Below are positions 48,714 to 58,467 of a stretch of 64,000 nucleotides of DNA, one piece after another; positions within the stretch are counted from its first letter, which is position 1, and every line of letters starts with the position of its first letter. The notes under the pieces were generated by a model, which saw only the letters and a program-made list of their open reading frames with translations, was not told the DNA's origin and did no database searches. The stretch spans positions 1 through 64,000 of the forward strand of contig CAZJKJ010000010.1 in NCBI GenBank assembly GCA_964546435.1. Direction: 5' to 3'. The DNA comes from CAYNST01 sp964546435 (GTDB taxonomy: Bacteria; Pseudomonadota; Gammaproteobacteria; Pseudomonadales; Cellvibrionaceae). Position numbers and translations under genes: made by a program.

Positions 48714-49427
48714 ATGACAAAATGTAAAGAGTGCGGCAATCAAGTAAACACGAACGCCAAGACATGCCCGGGTTGCGGCACCTACATTCACGCTGAGAAC
48801 TCGCTAGGACTGCTGTTGATTCCGGTGATCGGTTTTGTGGCTATGATCGCGGTTAAGGTTTTGCCTGAGTTAATTCCCACCGTGGGATACACTGAAGCTG
48901 CAAAAACCGCTTCGGATCAGGATCAGACCAAGTACTATGTCCCGGATAAGCCAGTGCCGCCGTCCTGGTCCACATATACATCGAGGGATGAGATGACGGG
49001 CAGGCTAAGCGCATACGCCAAGTCTCCAGCCACCGAGCCCCTGGTGCCGATGGACTTTCCATACCGCGCGGTTCGAAGCCAGATGGGATTTGGCTGCGAC
49101 GGGATAACTGAGTGGATGTACATTACATTCACCCAGGCGCCGAATTTAGATGATACCGACACGCGTGACGGCTACAACGCAATCACTACCCGATTCAAAT
49201 GGGATGATGACTTGCGACAGGAGCTATTTACCCAGAAGTGGGGATCGAAGGTGTTGCATTTTCGAGGCAGTGCCGGGGCGATATGGAACGCGCTAAGATC
49301 AAGGCGAGCCCTGCTGGAGCTAAAATGGCACGGCCAGAACTCGGTCCATTTTCCGTACTCATTAAACGGCTCGAGCAAAGCGATTTCACAGGCCCGGGCA
49401 GATTGCCGATCGGATGCATATAAATAA
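48714..49427 (+). CDS. Zinc-ribbon membrane protein, 237 residues
   Basis: The N-terminus is a zinc ribbon with two CxxC pairs (KCKECGNQVNTNAKTCPGCG), followed by a single membrane helix at about residues 31-50 (LGLLLIPVIGFVAMIAVKVL). The rest is a predicted periplasmic domain, rich in aromatic residues (DKPVPPSWSTYTSRDEM, GCDGITEWMYITFTQAP). Zinc ribbon plus one membrane helix is common in bacterial envelope proteins of unknown role. GAGG lies rather far (13 bases) from the ATG. A hairpin terminator follows. Confidence 0.65.
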   Translation: MTKCKECGNQVNTNAKTCPGCGTYIHAENSLGLLLIPVIGFVAMIAVKVLPELIPTVGYTEAAKTASDQDQTKYYVPDKPVPPSWSTYTSRDEMTGRLSAYAKSPATEPLVPMDFPYRAVRSQMGFGCDGITEWMYITFTQAPNLDDTDTRDGYNAITTRFKWDDDLRQELFTQKWGSKVLHFRGSAGAIWNALRSRRALLELKWHGQNSVHFPYSLNGSSKAISQARADCRSDAYK

Positions 49428-49438
49428 CGAAGCGGTAA

Positions 49439-49463
49439 GGCCCCGGCGATCTCATGCCGGGGC
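49439..49463. terminator. Hairpin between convergent genes
   Basis: GCCCCGGC and GCCGGGGC form an eight-pair GC stem with an eight-base loop, lying between the convergent genes ending at 49427 and 49470. The T run is short. Confidence 0.5.
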
Positions 49464-49469
49464 GGAACC

Positions 49470-50813
49470 TTATGGCTCATTCATATCACAGGCACCGGGT
49501 TCTTGTGCGATAAGTTTTCCGATCGACATTGATTTCATTGTATGCTCATAGATCCTTGCCCCAAGTGATGTGGCGGTCTGTCTGGCATTCTCCTGCCAGT
49601 GACCCGGCTCGGCCGCTGTGCGTTTATAGTGATCAAGCAGCTTATCAAGCGCCTTGATGCGCTCGAGGTGGTGCTGCTGGCGCTGCGCGAGCGATCGGGT
49701 ATCGGGATCAAAAATGAGCTCGCCCCGTGTGAGCTGATCTTGCTGCGATGCGATAATGGAGCAAATCGCATAGCCGGTCACATGGACACTTGTCCCGTCG
49801 CCTCGCGGATTTATCGGCACATTTGTGCGTAAAGTCTCGCCCGATGCCTCGTGTGTATAGGTAAGCTCAACCCGGTAAAACGCGCCGAGGGCTTCATCCT
49901 CATCCATCAGCACCCGACTGACGCTGTACGAGCCCTGCCCGGATTCAAACTGCGCGGTAAATGTATCGCTTGAGCTTGGGCAGAATCTGCCCAGCACCTG
50001 GCGGATCTCCTCTTCGGCGTCTTTGCAATCAAGCACAGCTAACTGCCGGCCCTTGATATCAAAACCTTTTTCACGAAGTGCTTTGGTCGCATTTTTAAGC
50101 GATGCGTAGTCCTTTGTATCATGATCGATGTGATTCGCCCCGGAGCTGCCAACGTAACTGCTAAAAACCTGGTACCGGCCCTTTTGATTGATCACTACTC
50201 CGGCAGGCATTTGCTGGTTGGCAAAGTACTCTTTCACGCTTTCGTTTTTAAATAGCTTCACCACCCCCACCTGGTCAGTCTCGCGCGGCACGCCGCGATC
50301 GACCACGGCCGAGAGAATCTGGACTCGGCCCGAGATAAACCCGTCAAAGAGCTCAAGCGCATTTTGCGTGAGAATCTCAAGGTTATTGCACCGAAGGGTC
50401 GCAACGCGTGTGCCGTGGCTGCCCGAGGCTTTTGTTACCATCCCAAGATAAAGCCCGGAGGCGCTTCGGATAATTGATACCCTCACTGTAAAGCAGGCCG
50501 CGCGCGCATTACTAAAGCGAATATGTGCTGCAATCAGGCAATGAGGCGCATCAAGAGCGATCGCCTCCCGATCGGCAAGGTGTTTGCGGGCAGCCTCAAT
50601 TATTTGGGATTCACTTTGATCGCTTTCAGGGGCGATATCAAAAAAGGTGTGGCCTGTAACCGACTCAAAATCCTCAAGGCTCATCGATGTCGCATGCTTT
50701 TGCGAGCCATTCATGGTCATGGTGACCGGCTCATCGCGGGTCTTTGGCCGGCAGATGACCCGCTCTTGCACGCCGTTCAAAGTAAAGCTGTAGCTTTTAT
50801 CAAGAATCTTCAT
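49470..50813 (-). CDS. Unknown protein, 447 residues
   Basis: A large soluble protein starting MKILDKSYSFTLNGVQERVI, with GGAA six bases before the ATG. The first 160 residues are beta-rich (AACFTVRVSIIRSASGLYLG). A middle region has DTFTAQFESGQGSYSVSRVL followed by FYRVELTYTHEASGETL. The C-terminus is helical (QRQQHHLERIKALDKLLDHY). No membrane segment, signal peptide or catalytic motif is seen. No family recognised. Confidence 0.6.
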   Translation of the reverse strand: MKILDKSYSFTLNGVQERVICRPKTRDEPVTMTMNGSQKHATSMSLEDFESVTGHTFFDIAPESDQSESQIIEAARKHLADREAIALDAPHCLIAAHIRFSNARAACFTVRVSIIRSASGLYLGMVTKASGSHGTRVATLRCNNLEILTQNALELFDGFISGRVQILSAVVDRGVPRETDQVGVVKLFKNESVKEYFANQQMPAGVVINQKGRYQVFSSYVGSSGANHIDHDTKDYASLKNATKALREKGFDIKGRQLAVLDCKDAEEEIRQVLGRFCPSSSDTFTAQFESGQGSYSVSRVLMDEDEALGAFYRVELTYTHEASGETLRTNVPINPRGDGTSVHVTGYAICSIIASQQDQLTRGELIFDPDTRSLAQRQQHHLERIKALDKLLDHYKRTAAEPGHWQENARQTATSLGARIYEHTMKSMSIGKLIAQEPGACDMNEP

Positions 50814-50983
50814 TTTAATTTCCAGTTACGAGAATGTAAAAATTTCTTATCACCAAAGCCGCGCGCGCTCAAGCGCGCTCAATAGCGGCGCGAGCCTTGC
50901 CATGGTGGGTGCTTCATGTCCTGTCCCAGTCGGGGCGATCACAGACACACTTCATCAATTTCGCAGCGCAGAAATCTACAGGC

Positions 50984-51532
50984 CTAAGGGGTGGGCCCGC
51001 AGGTATCTGGCTGCGGCAAGCTTTGCTGATCAAGACGCTCTTTACTCATCATCGAATCGGCATGCGCATCGTGCAGAAGGCGTGTTTCCAGGGCTGCCTC
51101 GGAAATCCCTCGCGCATCGCCTGCGCCCGGGTAAAGCTCCCCGCGAAGGCTCTCGTGCGGGTACAGCGCGCTAATAAGTGGATGGGCAAGAAGCTTGTCA
51201 TCGCGAAACACGTACAGTGCATCATCGCGAGCTAAAAGCCGCTTCGCAGTGGTGCTTTCGGCAACTTTGTTGCGGCCATGCTTTGAGACTTCCTGCTCGC
51301 AGATGCGGGCATACTCTTTTTTTGTGAGATCCTTAAAGATAACGATGGCACCTAGCGCCTGCCGGAAAATATCGCTACTTTCTGAGCCGAGCTTATAGTC
51401 AAGCAAGATCTTTACGGTCGGGCCAATATCGTGGTTCGCTATTCTTGTTACGCGCACACGGGGCTTGGCGTTCGTGACAAGACCCTTTGCGCTTGCAAGA
51501 TGGTAAAGCTCGTTGATTGTCAGGTTTTTCAT
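50984..51532 (-). CDS. Unknown protein, paralogue of 10611-11180
   Basis: A 182-residue protein sharing three blocks with the product of 10611-11180: the opening MKNLTINELYHLASAKGLV, the central ALGAIVIFKDLTKKEYARI and RLLARDDALYVFRDDKLLAH. The C-terminal 50 residues are unrelated (ETRLLHDAHADSMMSKERL). The shared part is therefore a domain of about 130 residues joined to variable ends. An AT-rich island (ATAATACTTGCTATATTATA) lies at 51550-51569. Function unknown. Confidence 0.65.
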   Translation of the reverse strand: MKNLTINELYHLASAKGLVTNAKPRVRVTRIANHDIGPTVKILLDYKLGSESSDIFRQALGAIVIFKDLTKKEYARICEQEVSKHGRNKVAESTTAKRLLARDDALYVFRDDKLLAHPLISALYPHESLRGELYPGAGDARGISEAALETRLLHDAHADSMMSKERLDQQSLPQPDTCGPTP

Positions 51533-51794
51533 GGTTTAGCACCGAATTATAATACTTGCTATATTATATATTGAATCGGGTCGCGTGGAAACGTTGATAT
51601 CACACGAAAGCGCCGCCAGTGCGCTCGCGCTTCGTAGCGCTTGATCGGTGGGGCGCGCCTTGGCGCTGCCGGTACGGCACTGATGATTTACTGCCGGAGC
51701 CTGCTCTTTGCCGGCTCACAAAGCGCGATCGGGCAAGGATAATCGTATAATTGGGCAGCTTCTGGCGCCTGAGAGCTGCGCCTAAAAAGGGGGG
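51533..51794. other. Gap with promoter block, otherwise empty
   Basis: Apart from the AT-rich island at about 51550-51575, this stretch shows short GC-rich inverted repeats (GAGCCTGCTC near 51700) but no gene or tRNA that I can support. Confidence 0.35.
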
Positions 51795-52385
51795 CTATGG
51801 CTCAAAGCCGCCATCAAGAGAGCGCTCTTGGGTGCCGAGGCAATTGGGTACAATCGACTTATGCATCCAGTGCTCATCGCCCTGCACGTGCCCGGCTCGA
51901 ACCCACTTTGCAACCACTTGATTGAACTGCTCAGATGCAATAATACCGGCATCAAAGGGCCCTCGATACAAGGTATCCACGCAGGGAAAGCCAAGCAGAG
52001 ACGCCCACTCCAGGGTGTCATCCCAGCTTAGTGCGTGATTTGTTTCATCCCATATCGAAAAGATGTAGAAGTAGCTTTGCAGATTGTCATAGGCAATGCT
52101 GTGCCTCGCGTAGAGATTCTCCCCGCACACCCGCCAGTTCTGTGGAATCAAAAAACCCATCTCGCCATGCTTGCGGCTCAGCCAGTGGCGCGATTCGTGC
52201 GGGCTGTACGTGCCGGAGCGGGCGTGCATATAGCTGGTGTACAAAGTGGTGCACTAGCCGTCCATTTTTTCGGTGATCACGATCTGCTCGGCCTGCATGG
52301 TGGGGGTGTCCCGAAGCAGCTTGTCATCACTTGATACACCCGGGGAGCCCGGCAGGTGAAACGTGCGCGGATATTTGCAGATCAT
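51795..52385 (-). pseudogene. Broken RNA ligase gene
   Basis: The reading from the ATG at 52385 starts MICKYPRTFHLPGSPGVSSD and reaches ITEKMDG, which carries the nucleotidyl-lysine motif KxDG of ATP-dependent RNA ligases. The next codon is TAG at 52254-52256, where the family has Glu (EKMDGE). The frame then continues: CTTLYTSYMHARSG, RVCGENLYARHSI, SYFYIFSIWDE, LSWDDTLEWASLLGF, and near the end AKWVRAGHVQGDEHW. The usual EGYVVR motif between LYRGPFD and AKWVR is missing, so about 30 residues appear deleted. Premature stop plus deletion mark a pseudogene. Confidence 0.85.
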
Positions 52386-52442
52386 GGCGGCGCCTAATGG
52401 ATCAGGTAAAGTTGAGTGATTATATAATAATAAGCCAAGGCG

Positions 52443-53036
52443 CTAACCTCTCGAGGAGTCACGCCCGCTCGGGATTTGCTGCAAGGATGCGCGCCGGTAC
52501 ACATCGAATGAGAAGCTCTGAGAGGAGCTTTGGGACGGCTCGCAGCTTACGCGCTCCCAGATGGCAGGGTTAATGGCCGGAAAGTGGGCATCCCCGGGGA
52601 TGTCCCTGGTTTTGATCTCGGTGATATAAAGCGCATCCAAAAATCCAAGCACCTGCCGGTATATCTCTTCACCCCCGATAACAAAGACCTTCTTTTTGCC
52701 GCCACTAATGGCCGCAGCGCTCGCAAGCGACAGCGCAAGCGCAAGCTCATGGGCAACGTGCACGCCCGGATAGGACCAGTTGGCCTTACGCGTCAGCACG
52801 AAGTTTGAGCGATCCGGCAGCGGCCGTGCGAGCCTGGCAATGATTGAGTCAAATGTTTTTCGGCCCATAATCACCGGGCACCCAAGTGTGGCTCTTTTAA
52901 AGTAGGCAAGATCCTCCGGGATGTGCCAGGGCATGGCATTATCGGCGCCGATGACCCGGTTTTGCGTCATTGCGACGATCGCTGCAAGCTCGATGCTGTC
53001 GGGTATCTCGGACGGGCGCTTTAATGATGCGATCAT
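52443..53036 (-). CDS. folA: Dihydrofolate reductase
   Basis: A 197-residue enzyme that regenerates tetrahydrofolate for thymidylate synthase. Motifs: LAAIVAMTQNRVIGADNAMP, WHIPEDLAYFKRATLG with catalytic Asp42, VIMGRKTFDSI, RPLPDRSNFVLTR, KKVFVIGGEEIYRQVL and GDAHFPAI. It is slightly longer than chromosomal enzymes because of a short N-terminal extension and a Ser-rich C-terminus. The ATG at 53036 gives a normal enzyme start; the frame stays open upstream to 53186, which would add a proline-rich segment and is less likely. An AT-rich island lies at 53175-53210. Confidence 0.92.
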   Translation of the reverse strand: MIASLKRPSEIPDSIELAAIVAMTQNRVIGADNAMPWHIPEDLAYFKRATLGCPVIMGRKTFDSIIARLARPLPDRSNFVLTRKANWSYPGVHVAHELALALSLASAAAISGGKKKVFVIGGEEIYRQVLGFLDALYITEIKTRDIPGDAHFPAINPAIWERVSCEPSQSSSQSFSFDVYRRASLQQIPSGRDSSRG

Positions 53037-53174
53037 CAGTGAGTCTCTTTTTGGGGAAAGGGTGCGGGCAGTATCACCCGGCACCTGTATTTGTGCGGGC
53101 GGTGCCGGCCGGACCCTGTTTACTTGAGGGGTCTTTGCGGCCTGCGGGCATCCAAAGCCTGAATCAGAGCATGC

Positions 53175-53210
53175 ATTAAAATACATATTTAATCAATAAA
53201 TAATATGATC
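53175..53210 (-). promoter_or_regulatory. Promoter-like island upstream of DHFR gene
   Basis: AAAATACATATTTAATCAAT plus AAATAATATGATC forms the island. A separate block, TGATATAATTAACATAATAG, at 53256-53275 serves the divergent gene at 53298. Confidence 0.5.
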
Positions 53211-53297
53211 ACCAAGGCGCTTTTACGCGCAGCAGGTGGAGTGGTTCATGGCATGTGATATAATTAACATAATAGTAAATATGTAAGTGGACGATAT

Positions 53298-53705
53298 ATG
53301 AAGCATCCCTTTAAATTCGTTGTGAGCGAAACCTACGAGATTATTACCCATGAGAGCGCCGAGCACGCCGATGCGGCCGAGCGAGGGTTTAATTTCCGGG
53401 ACTCAAACTACCTGGTCAATGATCTGGCAAGCTACATCAGCGATGAGGGCTTTACTCATCGCTCCTCGGGCGGTGAGATCGATGAGCGCACCTGGCTTAG
53501 CACTGAGCCTGTGGTGGATTACCGGGACGGCTCAAGCACATCAAGATCATTACACTTTCACGGCGTGATCGATGATGATGGGGTGGAGATTGACCGCGAG
53601 CAGGCCGAAAAGCTCTGGCGCTACGTGGCGGGCAATGCCGATGCTTTAAGCCGGGCGTTTCCAGAGGAGTTTGATCAAAATGACTTCGACGGCGTGATTG
53701 GCTAA
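53298..53705 (+). CDS. Unknown acidic protein, 135 residues
   Basis: A soluble acidic protein beginning MKHPFKFVVSETYEIITHES. It contains AADAAERGFNFRDSNYL-like helical and DSNYLVNDLASYISDEGF segments, then a strand-rich part (SRSLHFHGVIDDDGVEIDRE) and an acidic end. No family recognised. It is followed by a strong convergent hairpin. Confidence 0.6.
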   Translation: MKHPFKFVVSETYEIITHESAEHADAAERGFNFRDSNYLVNDLASYISDEGFTHRSSGGEIDERTWLSTEPVVDYRDGSSTSRSLHFHGVIDDDGVEIDREQAEKLWRYVAGNADALSRAFPEEFDQNDFDGVIG

Positions 53706-53742
53706 GGCTCACTTACCGATCCTTGCTCGGACGCCATGGAGC

Positions 53743-53777
53743 GCCCTCAGCCTTGGGAGAAAACCAGGGCTGAGGGC
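53743..53777. terminator. Hairpin terminator between convergent genes
   Basis: GCCCTCAGCCTTGG and CCAGGGCTGAGGGC pair over 14 positions (one weak pair) with a seven-base loop. It separates 53298-53705 from 53893-55728. Confidence 0.65.
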
Positions 53778-53892
53778 TTCGCTATGGAGGGCCCTCACAG
53801 GACGCGCTTTTAGCTAAGCCCAGACGCCGGGGCCTGGTCGGGCTTAAGACCCGGGATGCTGCAGGTGCTGCCCGGTGCAGGTGCGGCGCGAC

Positions 53893-55728
53893 TTACAGTG
53901 GAGATCCGAAAGAGGGTGTATCGCTTTGTGCGCGGTCCGGCTCTTGCCCCGGGGATTCGAAGGGTTGCCTTAACATGGCGGGATTGATTTTTGCCCATTC
54001 ATTTAGCGCCTCTTTCAGGCCCTGCCTGAGGCACTCTTTTGCCGCATCACGCGACCAGCCATCACCACCTTCGTGAAGGACATTAAGATCGCGCGCCCTC
54101 ACAAGCGCGATCTGCTCCCTGGCGAAGATAAGCTCGTTATCACCGCTTCTTATAGCGCCGCGGTAGCACTTTTGCGCCCGCCCGATCATCTTAAGCAGCC
54201 CATCGACCGTGATCACGGTGTGATAGCGCTCGCTCTGGTCGGTCTGCGCTAGTTGAAATTCCGGATCGATAAAGAACGTCTTGAGCATTGTTGCGAGAGC
54301 TTCAGATAGCGCCTTATTGGCGCCACCCTTAATCGCGCTTGCGTGCGCCCGGCCAAAGCGCTCACAAAGCACATCGCCTCGCTGGGCGCACAGATGATCA
54401 ACGATGCGCGCGCTGCTACTGATATCGAGCTGCCGGGCGCTGATGGCTTTGTGATATTGCGTTTTCAGGTAGCGCTCAAGGCGCAACTTAAGCTGAGTGT
54501 CCTGCTCAAGCAGTGATGAGAGAATCTCGCTGAAGTGCTCTTTGGCGCATCCCCAGTCACCCCCATCAACGTCCAGATCCGCCCGGCCACCCCTCAGGGT
54601 CTGCTCGTACTCGGCAAGCCTCGGCAGCTCAAAGCGTGCGGCAAGGCCCTTAAGCTCCTGATCGGCCTCAATGATAAAGTGCTCGGTGCCATCGAGTGTG
54701 AGCCGATCTGTCTGGGCGCGCAGCCTCTGGGCTGCGATCTGCCGCAGATCAACCAGATCGGGATGCTTCGTATTGAGCTGCTGCAGATCAGCCAGATTAA
54801 AAAGCGATGGTCTTGCCTTAAATAGACGCAAGGCAAGGCGCGGATCGAGATCTTGCAGCGAGAAGTTATTCTCCTGCTTATAGCCGCCACCGACAATGCT
54901 CGTGATCCGCTCATCCTCAATCAGTAGCCGGACAATCGCTTCATGATATTTCTGAGCGGGCTTCGAATTGGCAAACCCCTTCATCTCCCCAAGAGCGCCC
55001 TCAGAGGTGTTAAGGATGAAGGTTAAGTGCGGGCGCCAGCATCCGGGGCGCTGCCGATCGGGGGTGCGAAAGGACAAAAGGGTATCGCCCGAGGCACCCA
55101 GGCCGTTGCCGCAGTGACGCATAGCCTCGGCCTCGATTGTGCAACCGGAGCGCTCCAGATCAAACCAGGCCGAGCCGTCCGAGAACCCGATAAGTCTGGT
55201 GCCGTATTCATCCACACTCTCACCGCCGCGGTTAAGGTGCCAGCGGGCTTCAATCTTCTCAGCAATCTCTTTGATTTCATCAGCGGACTGCCAGGCAAAC
55301 TCAATTCGATTAAGCGGCTCGATATTCATATCCGCGATGTGCTGGAGGGTTGCGTGAATGTCCGCTATGTAGAGGCCGTAGGGTGCTTGCTCGGGTGGCG
55401 GAGCGGTGCCTTTTTTAACCAAATGGCGCAAAAAAGACAGATCCTTTTGCCAGTGCGTCTGCTCCGGCAGGCACTGCTGCTTGCTCAGCCCGTAAAAAGT
55501 GCCCTGCTTTGCGACCGCTCGGCGCATGGTCGCGAGCCCGCCGATAATCTCATGGTATTTTAATTGGCGCATGTACCACACGATGCGATCCTCGCGCTTG
55601 AGCGTGTCAATCGCGAAGTTGATCCTGCGGTGGATGTGCTCGCGAAAGCCCTCATCCGATCGCAAGTACAGCGAAAGCAGGGGGCTTGAGTGGATCATCT
55701 GCATACATTTTTTGAATTGGGCGTTCAT
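53893..55728 (-). CDS. PcfJ-like protein, 611 residues
   Basis: A large soluble helical protein. Residues about 180-270 follow the pattern of PcfJ-type proteins found on conjugative elements and phages: TIEAEAMRHCGNGLGASGD, LLSFRTP, RPHLTFILN, LGEMKGFANSKPAQKYHEAI. The E..HC...G, T.E, KG.aN and P..y..i elements appear in order. The flanking regions are helical and unassigned. The molecular role of PcfJ is not established. An AT-rich island lies at 55751-55772. Confidence 0.55.
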   Translation of the reverse strand: MNAQFKKCMQMIHSSPLLSLYLRSDEGFREHIHRRINFAIDTLKREDRIVWYMRQLKYHEIIGGLATMRRAVAKQGTFYGLSKQQCLPEQTHWQKDLSFLRHLVKKGTAPPPEQAPYGLYIADIHATLQHIADMNIEPLNRIEFAWQSADEIKEIAEKIEARWHLNRGGESVDEYGTRLIGFSDGSAWFDLERSGCTIEAEAMRHCGNGLGASGDTLLSFRTPDRQRPGCWRPHLTFILNTSEGALGEMKGFANSKPAQKYHEAIVRLLIEDERITSIVGGGYKQENNFSLQDLDPRLALRLFKARPSLFNLADLQQLNTKHPDLVDLRQIAAQRLRAQTDRLTLDGTEHFIIEADQELKGLAARFELPRLAEYEQTLRGGRADLDVDGGDWGCAKEHFSEILSSLLEQDTQLKLRLERYLKTQYHKAISARQLDISSSARIVDHLCAQRGDVLCERFGRAHASAIKGGANKALSEALATMLKTFFIDPEFQLAQTDQSERYHTVITVDGLLKMIGRAQKCYRGAIRSGDNELIFAREQIALVRARDLNVLHEGGDGWSRDAAKECLRQGLKEALNEWAKINPAMLRQPFESPGQEPDRAQSDTPSFGSPL

Positions 55729-55880
55729 AATTAGGAAGGCTTTATTGTTTTATATAGTATAGCGTCAAATAAAATGTGTGGCTACGATGCCAAGAGCACC
55801 GCGCCGGTGGCATCTCGGCATCGGCTCAGCAACGCACGTAGATCCTCGCCCGGGTGGGCGAGGGCTTTGCGCGTGCAGTG

Positions 55881-58247
55881 CTAAAGCGACATCTGTGATG
55901 GGAGATCGAGGCGATGCTCGGCAAGCTCGTTAGGCGCAGCGCTTTGCTGCAGAGCATCGCGTATCTGATCGAGCGTTGGAATTTTGAAATCCCCCTCATA
56001 ACCTGTGCCCCGGCCCACCCAGTCAAGATCTGCATTGGCAAGCTCCACCGCGGCGAAAAACGCGTCGCGATTTAAAAGCCTGGGAACCCCCTCGGGATAG
56101 GCCGCCCTTAGTAGATCCCGCTTGAGCTCACCAATACCGCGGCCCTTAACCTCGGCCACGCCCTCGGCCTGCGGGGCAAGCGATGACAGATCAATCTCCG
56201 GCATCCTGATCCACTGCGAGGTGGCGATATCGAGGCCGAGTGCGCGATTGCCGAACACGCCTTCGCGCAAAGAGATGTCCTTGTTAAGAGCGCGAACCTC
56301 CTTGTAGAGCGCATCGCGATTGATTAGATCGGCCGGAGCGCTCTCGCCATAGCTTGCAATGATCGCATCCTTCAGTGAGGGCACCTGATAGGCGTTACCC
56401 GGATAGCCAGGCAGGCTCAGCACATCACCGGGCATGAGATTATTAAGGTTAACCCCCGGGTTCAGTCGGGCGAGCCGCTCGATGTCAGTCCCTGCGCGCT
56501 CGGCGATCGAGTGTGCGCTGTAGATGCCCTTAAGGTGCTCTGGGTTGGCGCTAAGGGGCAGATCGGCAGCGCCAAGCTCAATCGGTGCATCATGCCCCAG
56601 CCAATCCGCACTCACCCCGGGGGCGCTGTGGTAGGCGCTCAAATCGCAAGGAAAGCTCACCTCGGTTCCGACCCCGATCAGATTCGGATTCTCAAGTCCG
56701 AGTCCATTGATCATCGCAATGATCTGCCGATCACTTGGGGCATTGCCACTGATTGACTGATAGTGCTCGCGGGCAAGCGACCACAGATTATCTCCGTGGC
56801 GAAGCTCATAGACGGTGCTCTCGGGCAGCGCCAAAGCCTCGGGCGCCGCGCTCAGGGCAAGCTCCCAGGCAAAGCCAAGCGCCGAGGTGGTGCTTTGCAG
56901 GACGCCCTGAGCGCTCTGCCTTGCGCCCTCGAGCGCAGCGCCCGCATCCGCACTGGCAAGACTTGCCAGAGCCTCAGAGGAGAGCGCGTCGACAACGGCC
57001 GTAGAGGCGCTGTCCTGAACGGCGCTAAGAGCGGACAGGGCGCCCTGAAGACTAAAGCCTGAGGCCGAGGCCACCCCCACGCCACCGGCGCAAATCATCA
57101 CCGCAGCAAGCGGCAACCGGGCCATCTTCCACCACCTGGAGCTCGTCATCGCGCTTAAGCGATCACCGAGCGCGAGTTTGCGCTGCTCAACGGCGGCCTC
57201 TTTAAAGCCCATATTAATCAGGGCGCTATCGATATTCTGGTGCACAGTGCTCATAAGTTGCTGTACTTTTTCATTCTCCATGAGCTTTACCGCATACATC
57301 GCGGCTGCGATCGGAAGGCCCACTCCGCTACCAATACCGGCAGCGATGGCAAAGGAGACCGAGGCGAGCGCAAGCTGTCCGGATTGGGAGCCAAGCGCCT
57401 GTAGCACATTGGATTTGGCGTTACGAAGCCGCTGCACCAGAGGCACCCGCTCAGCACTTGCGAAGGCATCATCGAAGGCCATCATGACCTGAACATCATC
57501 ACGCAGCGCCGACAACCGCTCATCATCCGGGTAGCCTGCCTCACAAAGCAGGGCCGCCGAATCAAACCGCTTAATGTGCTCATCGGTTGCAAGATAGGCG
57601 TTCGGAGCAATATCCTTAAGTAAGCCGGCCCGATCAATGCCAATCATAAGATCAAGACTGGCAAGATCCATCGGGCGGGCGCTCTGAAGATCGATCTTTG
57701 CGATCCGGGCAAGCTCGGCCAGAAGAGCCTGCAGCTCCTGCTCGTACTCTTCTTGCTGCAAGGTGCGAAGGGTCAGAAGATAGCGCTGCCAGGAGGCGAT
57801 GGGCGAGGGGGCTGGCGCGGCCAGCTTAGGGTCTCGGCCTCGAGCGCCAGTGGCGGGGTAATCGCGTGCGGCTGCATCGCCAAGATCAAGATCCCCAACA
57901 CCTGGGCCATCGTGCGGCTCACCTCTAGCATCGGGCCGCTCGGAAATTCCCAGATCGCCAAGGGCAGGATCCGCCACGAGCGGCTCGCCAATATCAGGCT
58001 CCGGGGCTGATCCGTGCGCCGGCTCGAGATCGGCCTCTGGCTCAAGCGAATCGCCCTGCAGGGCGCTCTGCTCTTGCGCCGCTTGCGCAGCGACAGGCTC
58101 GGCAGAAAGAAGCTCCGGAGCAATACCATCAAGCACATCAGTGGCGGGGCGATCAAAGAACGTATCGGCCGGCTCGAACTCATCGAAATCAAAACTCTCT
58201 TCGGCTTGCCGCTGGGGCTGGCCGATCTTATCGTTACCATCACTCAT
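55881..58247 (-). CDS. Large LysM-domain membrane-associated protein
   Basis: A 788-residue protein. The first 150 residues are acidic and Ala/Pro-rich, probably disordered. Hydrophobic segments occur in the middle (FAIAAGIGSGVGLPIAAAMY and LPLAAVMICAGGVGVASASG), so it may cross a membrane. A LysM module follows (VYELRHGDNLWSLAREHYQ, then GLENPNLIGVGTEVSFP). A weaker second module reads IYSAHSIAERAGTDIERLAR, ending NLMPGDVLSLPG. LysM binds peptidoglycan, so a role at the cell envelope or in the virion is likely. The C-terminal 170 residues are unassigned. An AT-rich island lies at 58273-58303. Confidence 0.7.
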   Translation of the reverse strand: MSDGNDKIGQPQRQAEESFDFDEFEPADTFFDRPATDVLDGIAPELLSAEPVAAQAAQEQSALQGDSLEPEADLEPAHGSAPEPDIGEPLVADPALGDLGISERPDARGEPHDGPGVGDLDLGDAAARDYPATGARGRDPKLAAPAPSPIASWQRYLLTLRTLQQEEYEQELQALLAELARIAKIDLQSARPMDLASLDLMIGIDRAGLLKDIAPNAYLATDEHIKRFDSAALLCEAGYPDDERLSALRDDVQVMMAFDDAFASAERVPLVQRLRNAKSNVLQALGSQSGQLALASVSFAIAAGIGSGVGLPIAAAMYAVKLMENEKVQQLMSTVHQNIDSALINMGFKEAAVEQRKLALGDRLSAMTSSRWWKMARLPLAAVMICAGGVGVASASGFSLQGALSALSAVQDSASTAVVDALSSEALASLASADAGAALEGARQSAQGVLQSTTSALGFAWELALSAAPEALALPESTVYELRHGDNLWSLAREHYQSISGNAPSDRQIIAMINGLGLENPNLIGVGTEVSFPCDLSAYHSAPGVSADWLGHDAPIELGAADLPLSANPEHLKGIYSAHSIAERAGTDIERLARLNPGVNLNNLMPGDVLSLPGYPGNAYQVPSLKDAIIASYGESAPADLINRDALYKEVRALNKDISLREGVFGNRALGLDIATSQWIRMPEIDLSSLAPQAEGVAEVKGRGIGELKRDLLRAAYPEGVPRLLNRDAFFAAVELANADLDWVGRGTGYEGDFKIPTLDQIRDALQQSAAPNELAEHRLDLPSQMSL

Positions 58248-58467
58248 ATCAATCTCACTCGGGCGGAGTTATTCACATATTATTGCATAAAATATATATA
58301 AGGGTAATGCAATTTTTCCTCCGCCACGCCCAGGGCTCCGCGTTAAGGGAATTACCTGTTGCGCCCGGGCATTAAGATGTGCGCAAAAGTGATAAAGCAC
58401 GACAAAGCGCGGCCTGGAATGATAAAATAGAGAAAAAGAGCCACACCTTCGGATGAGGGCAACTGCA

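Noticed and set aside
51795..52385. Reassignment of TAG to a sense codon, as in some large phages
   Set aside because: TAG ends many clear genes here, for example at 3328, 4037, 8617, 17330, 30641 and 32076, so the in-frame TAG in the RNA ligase is better read as a mutation.
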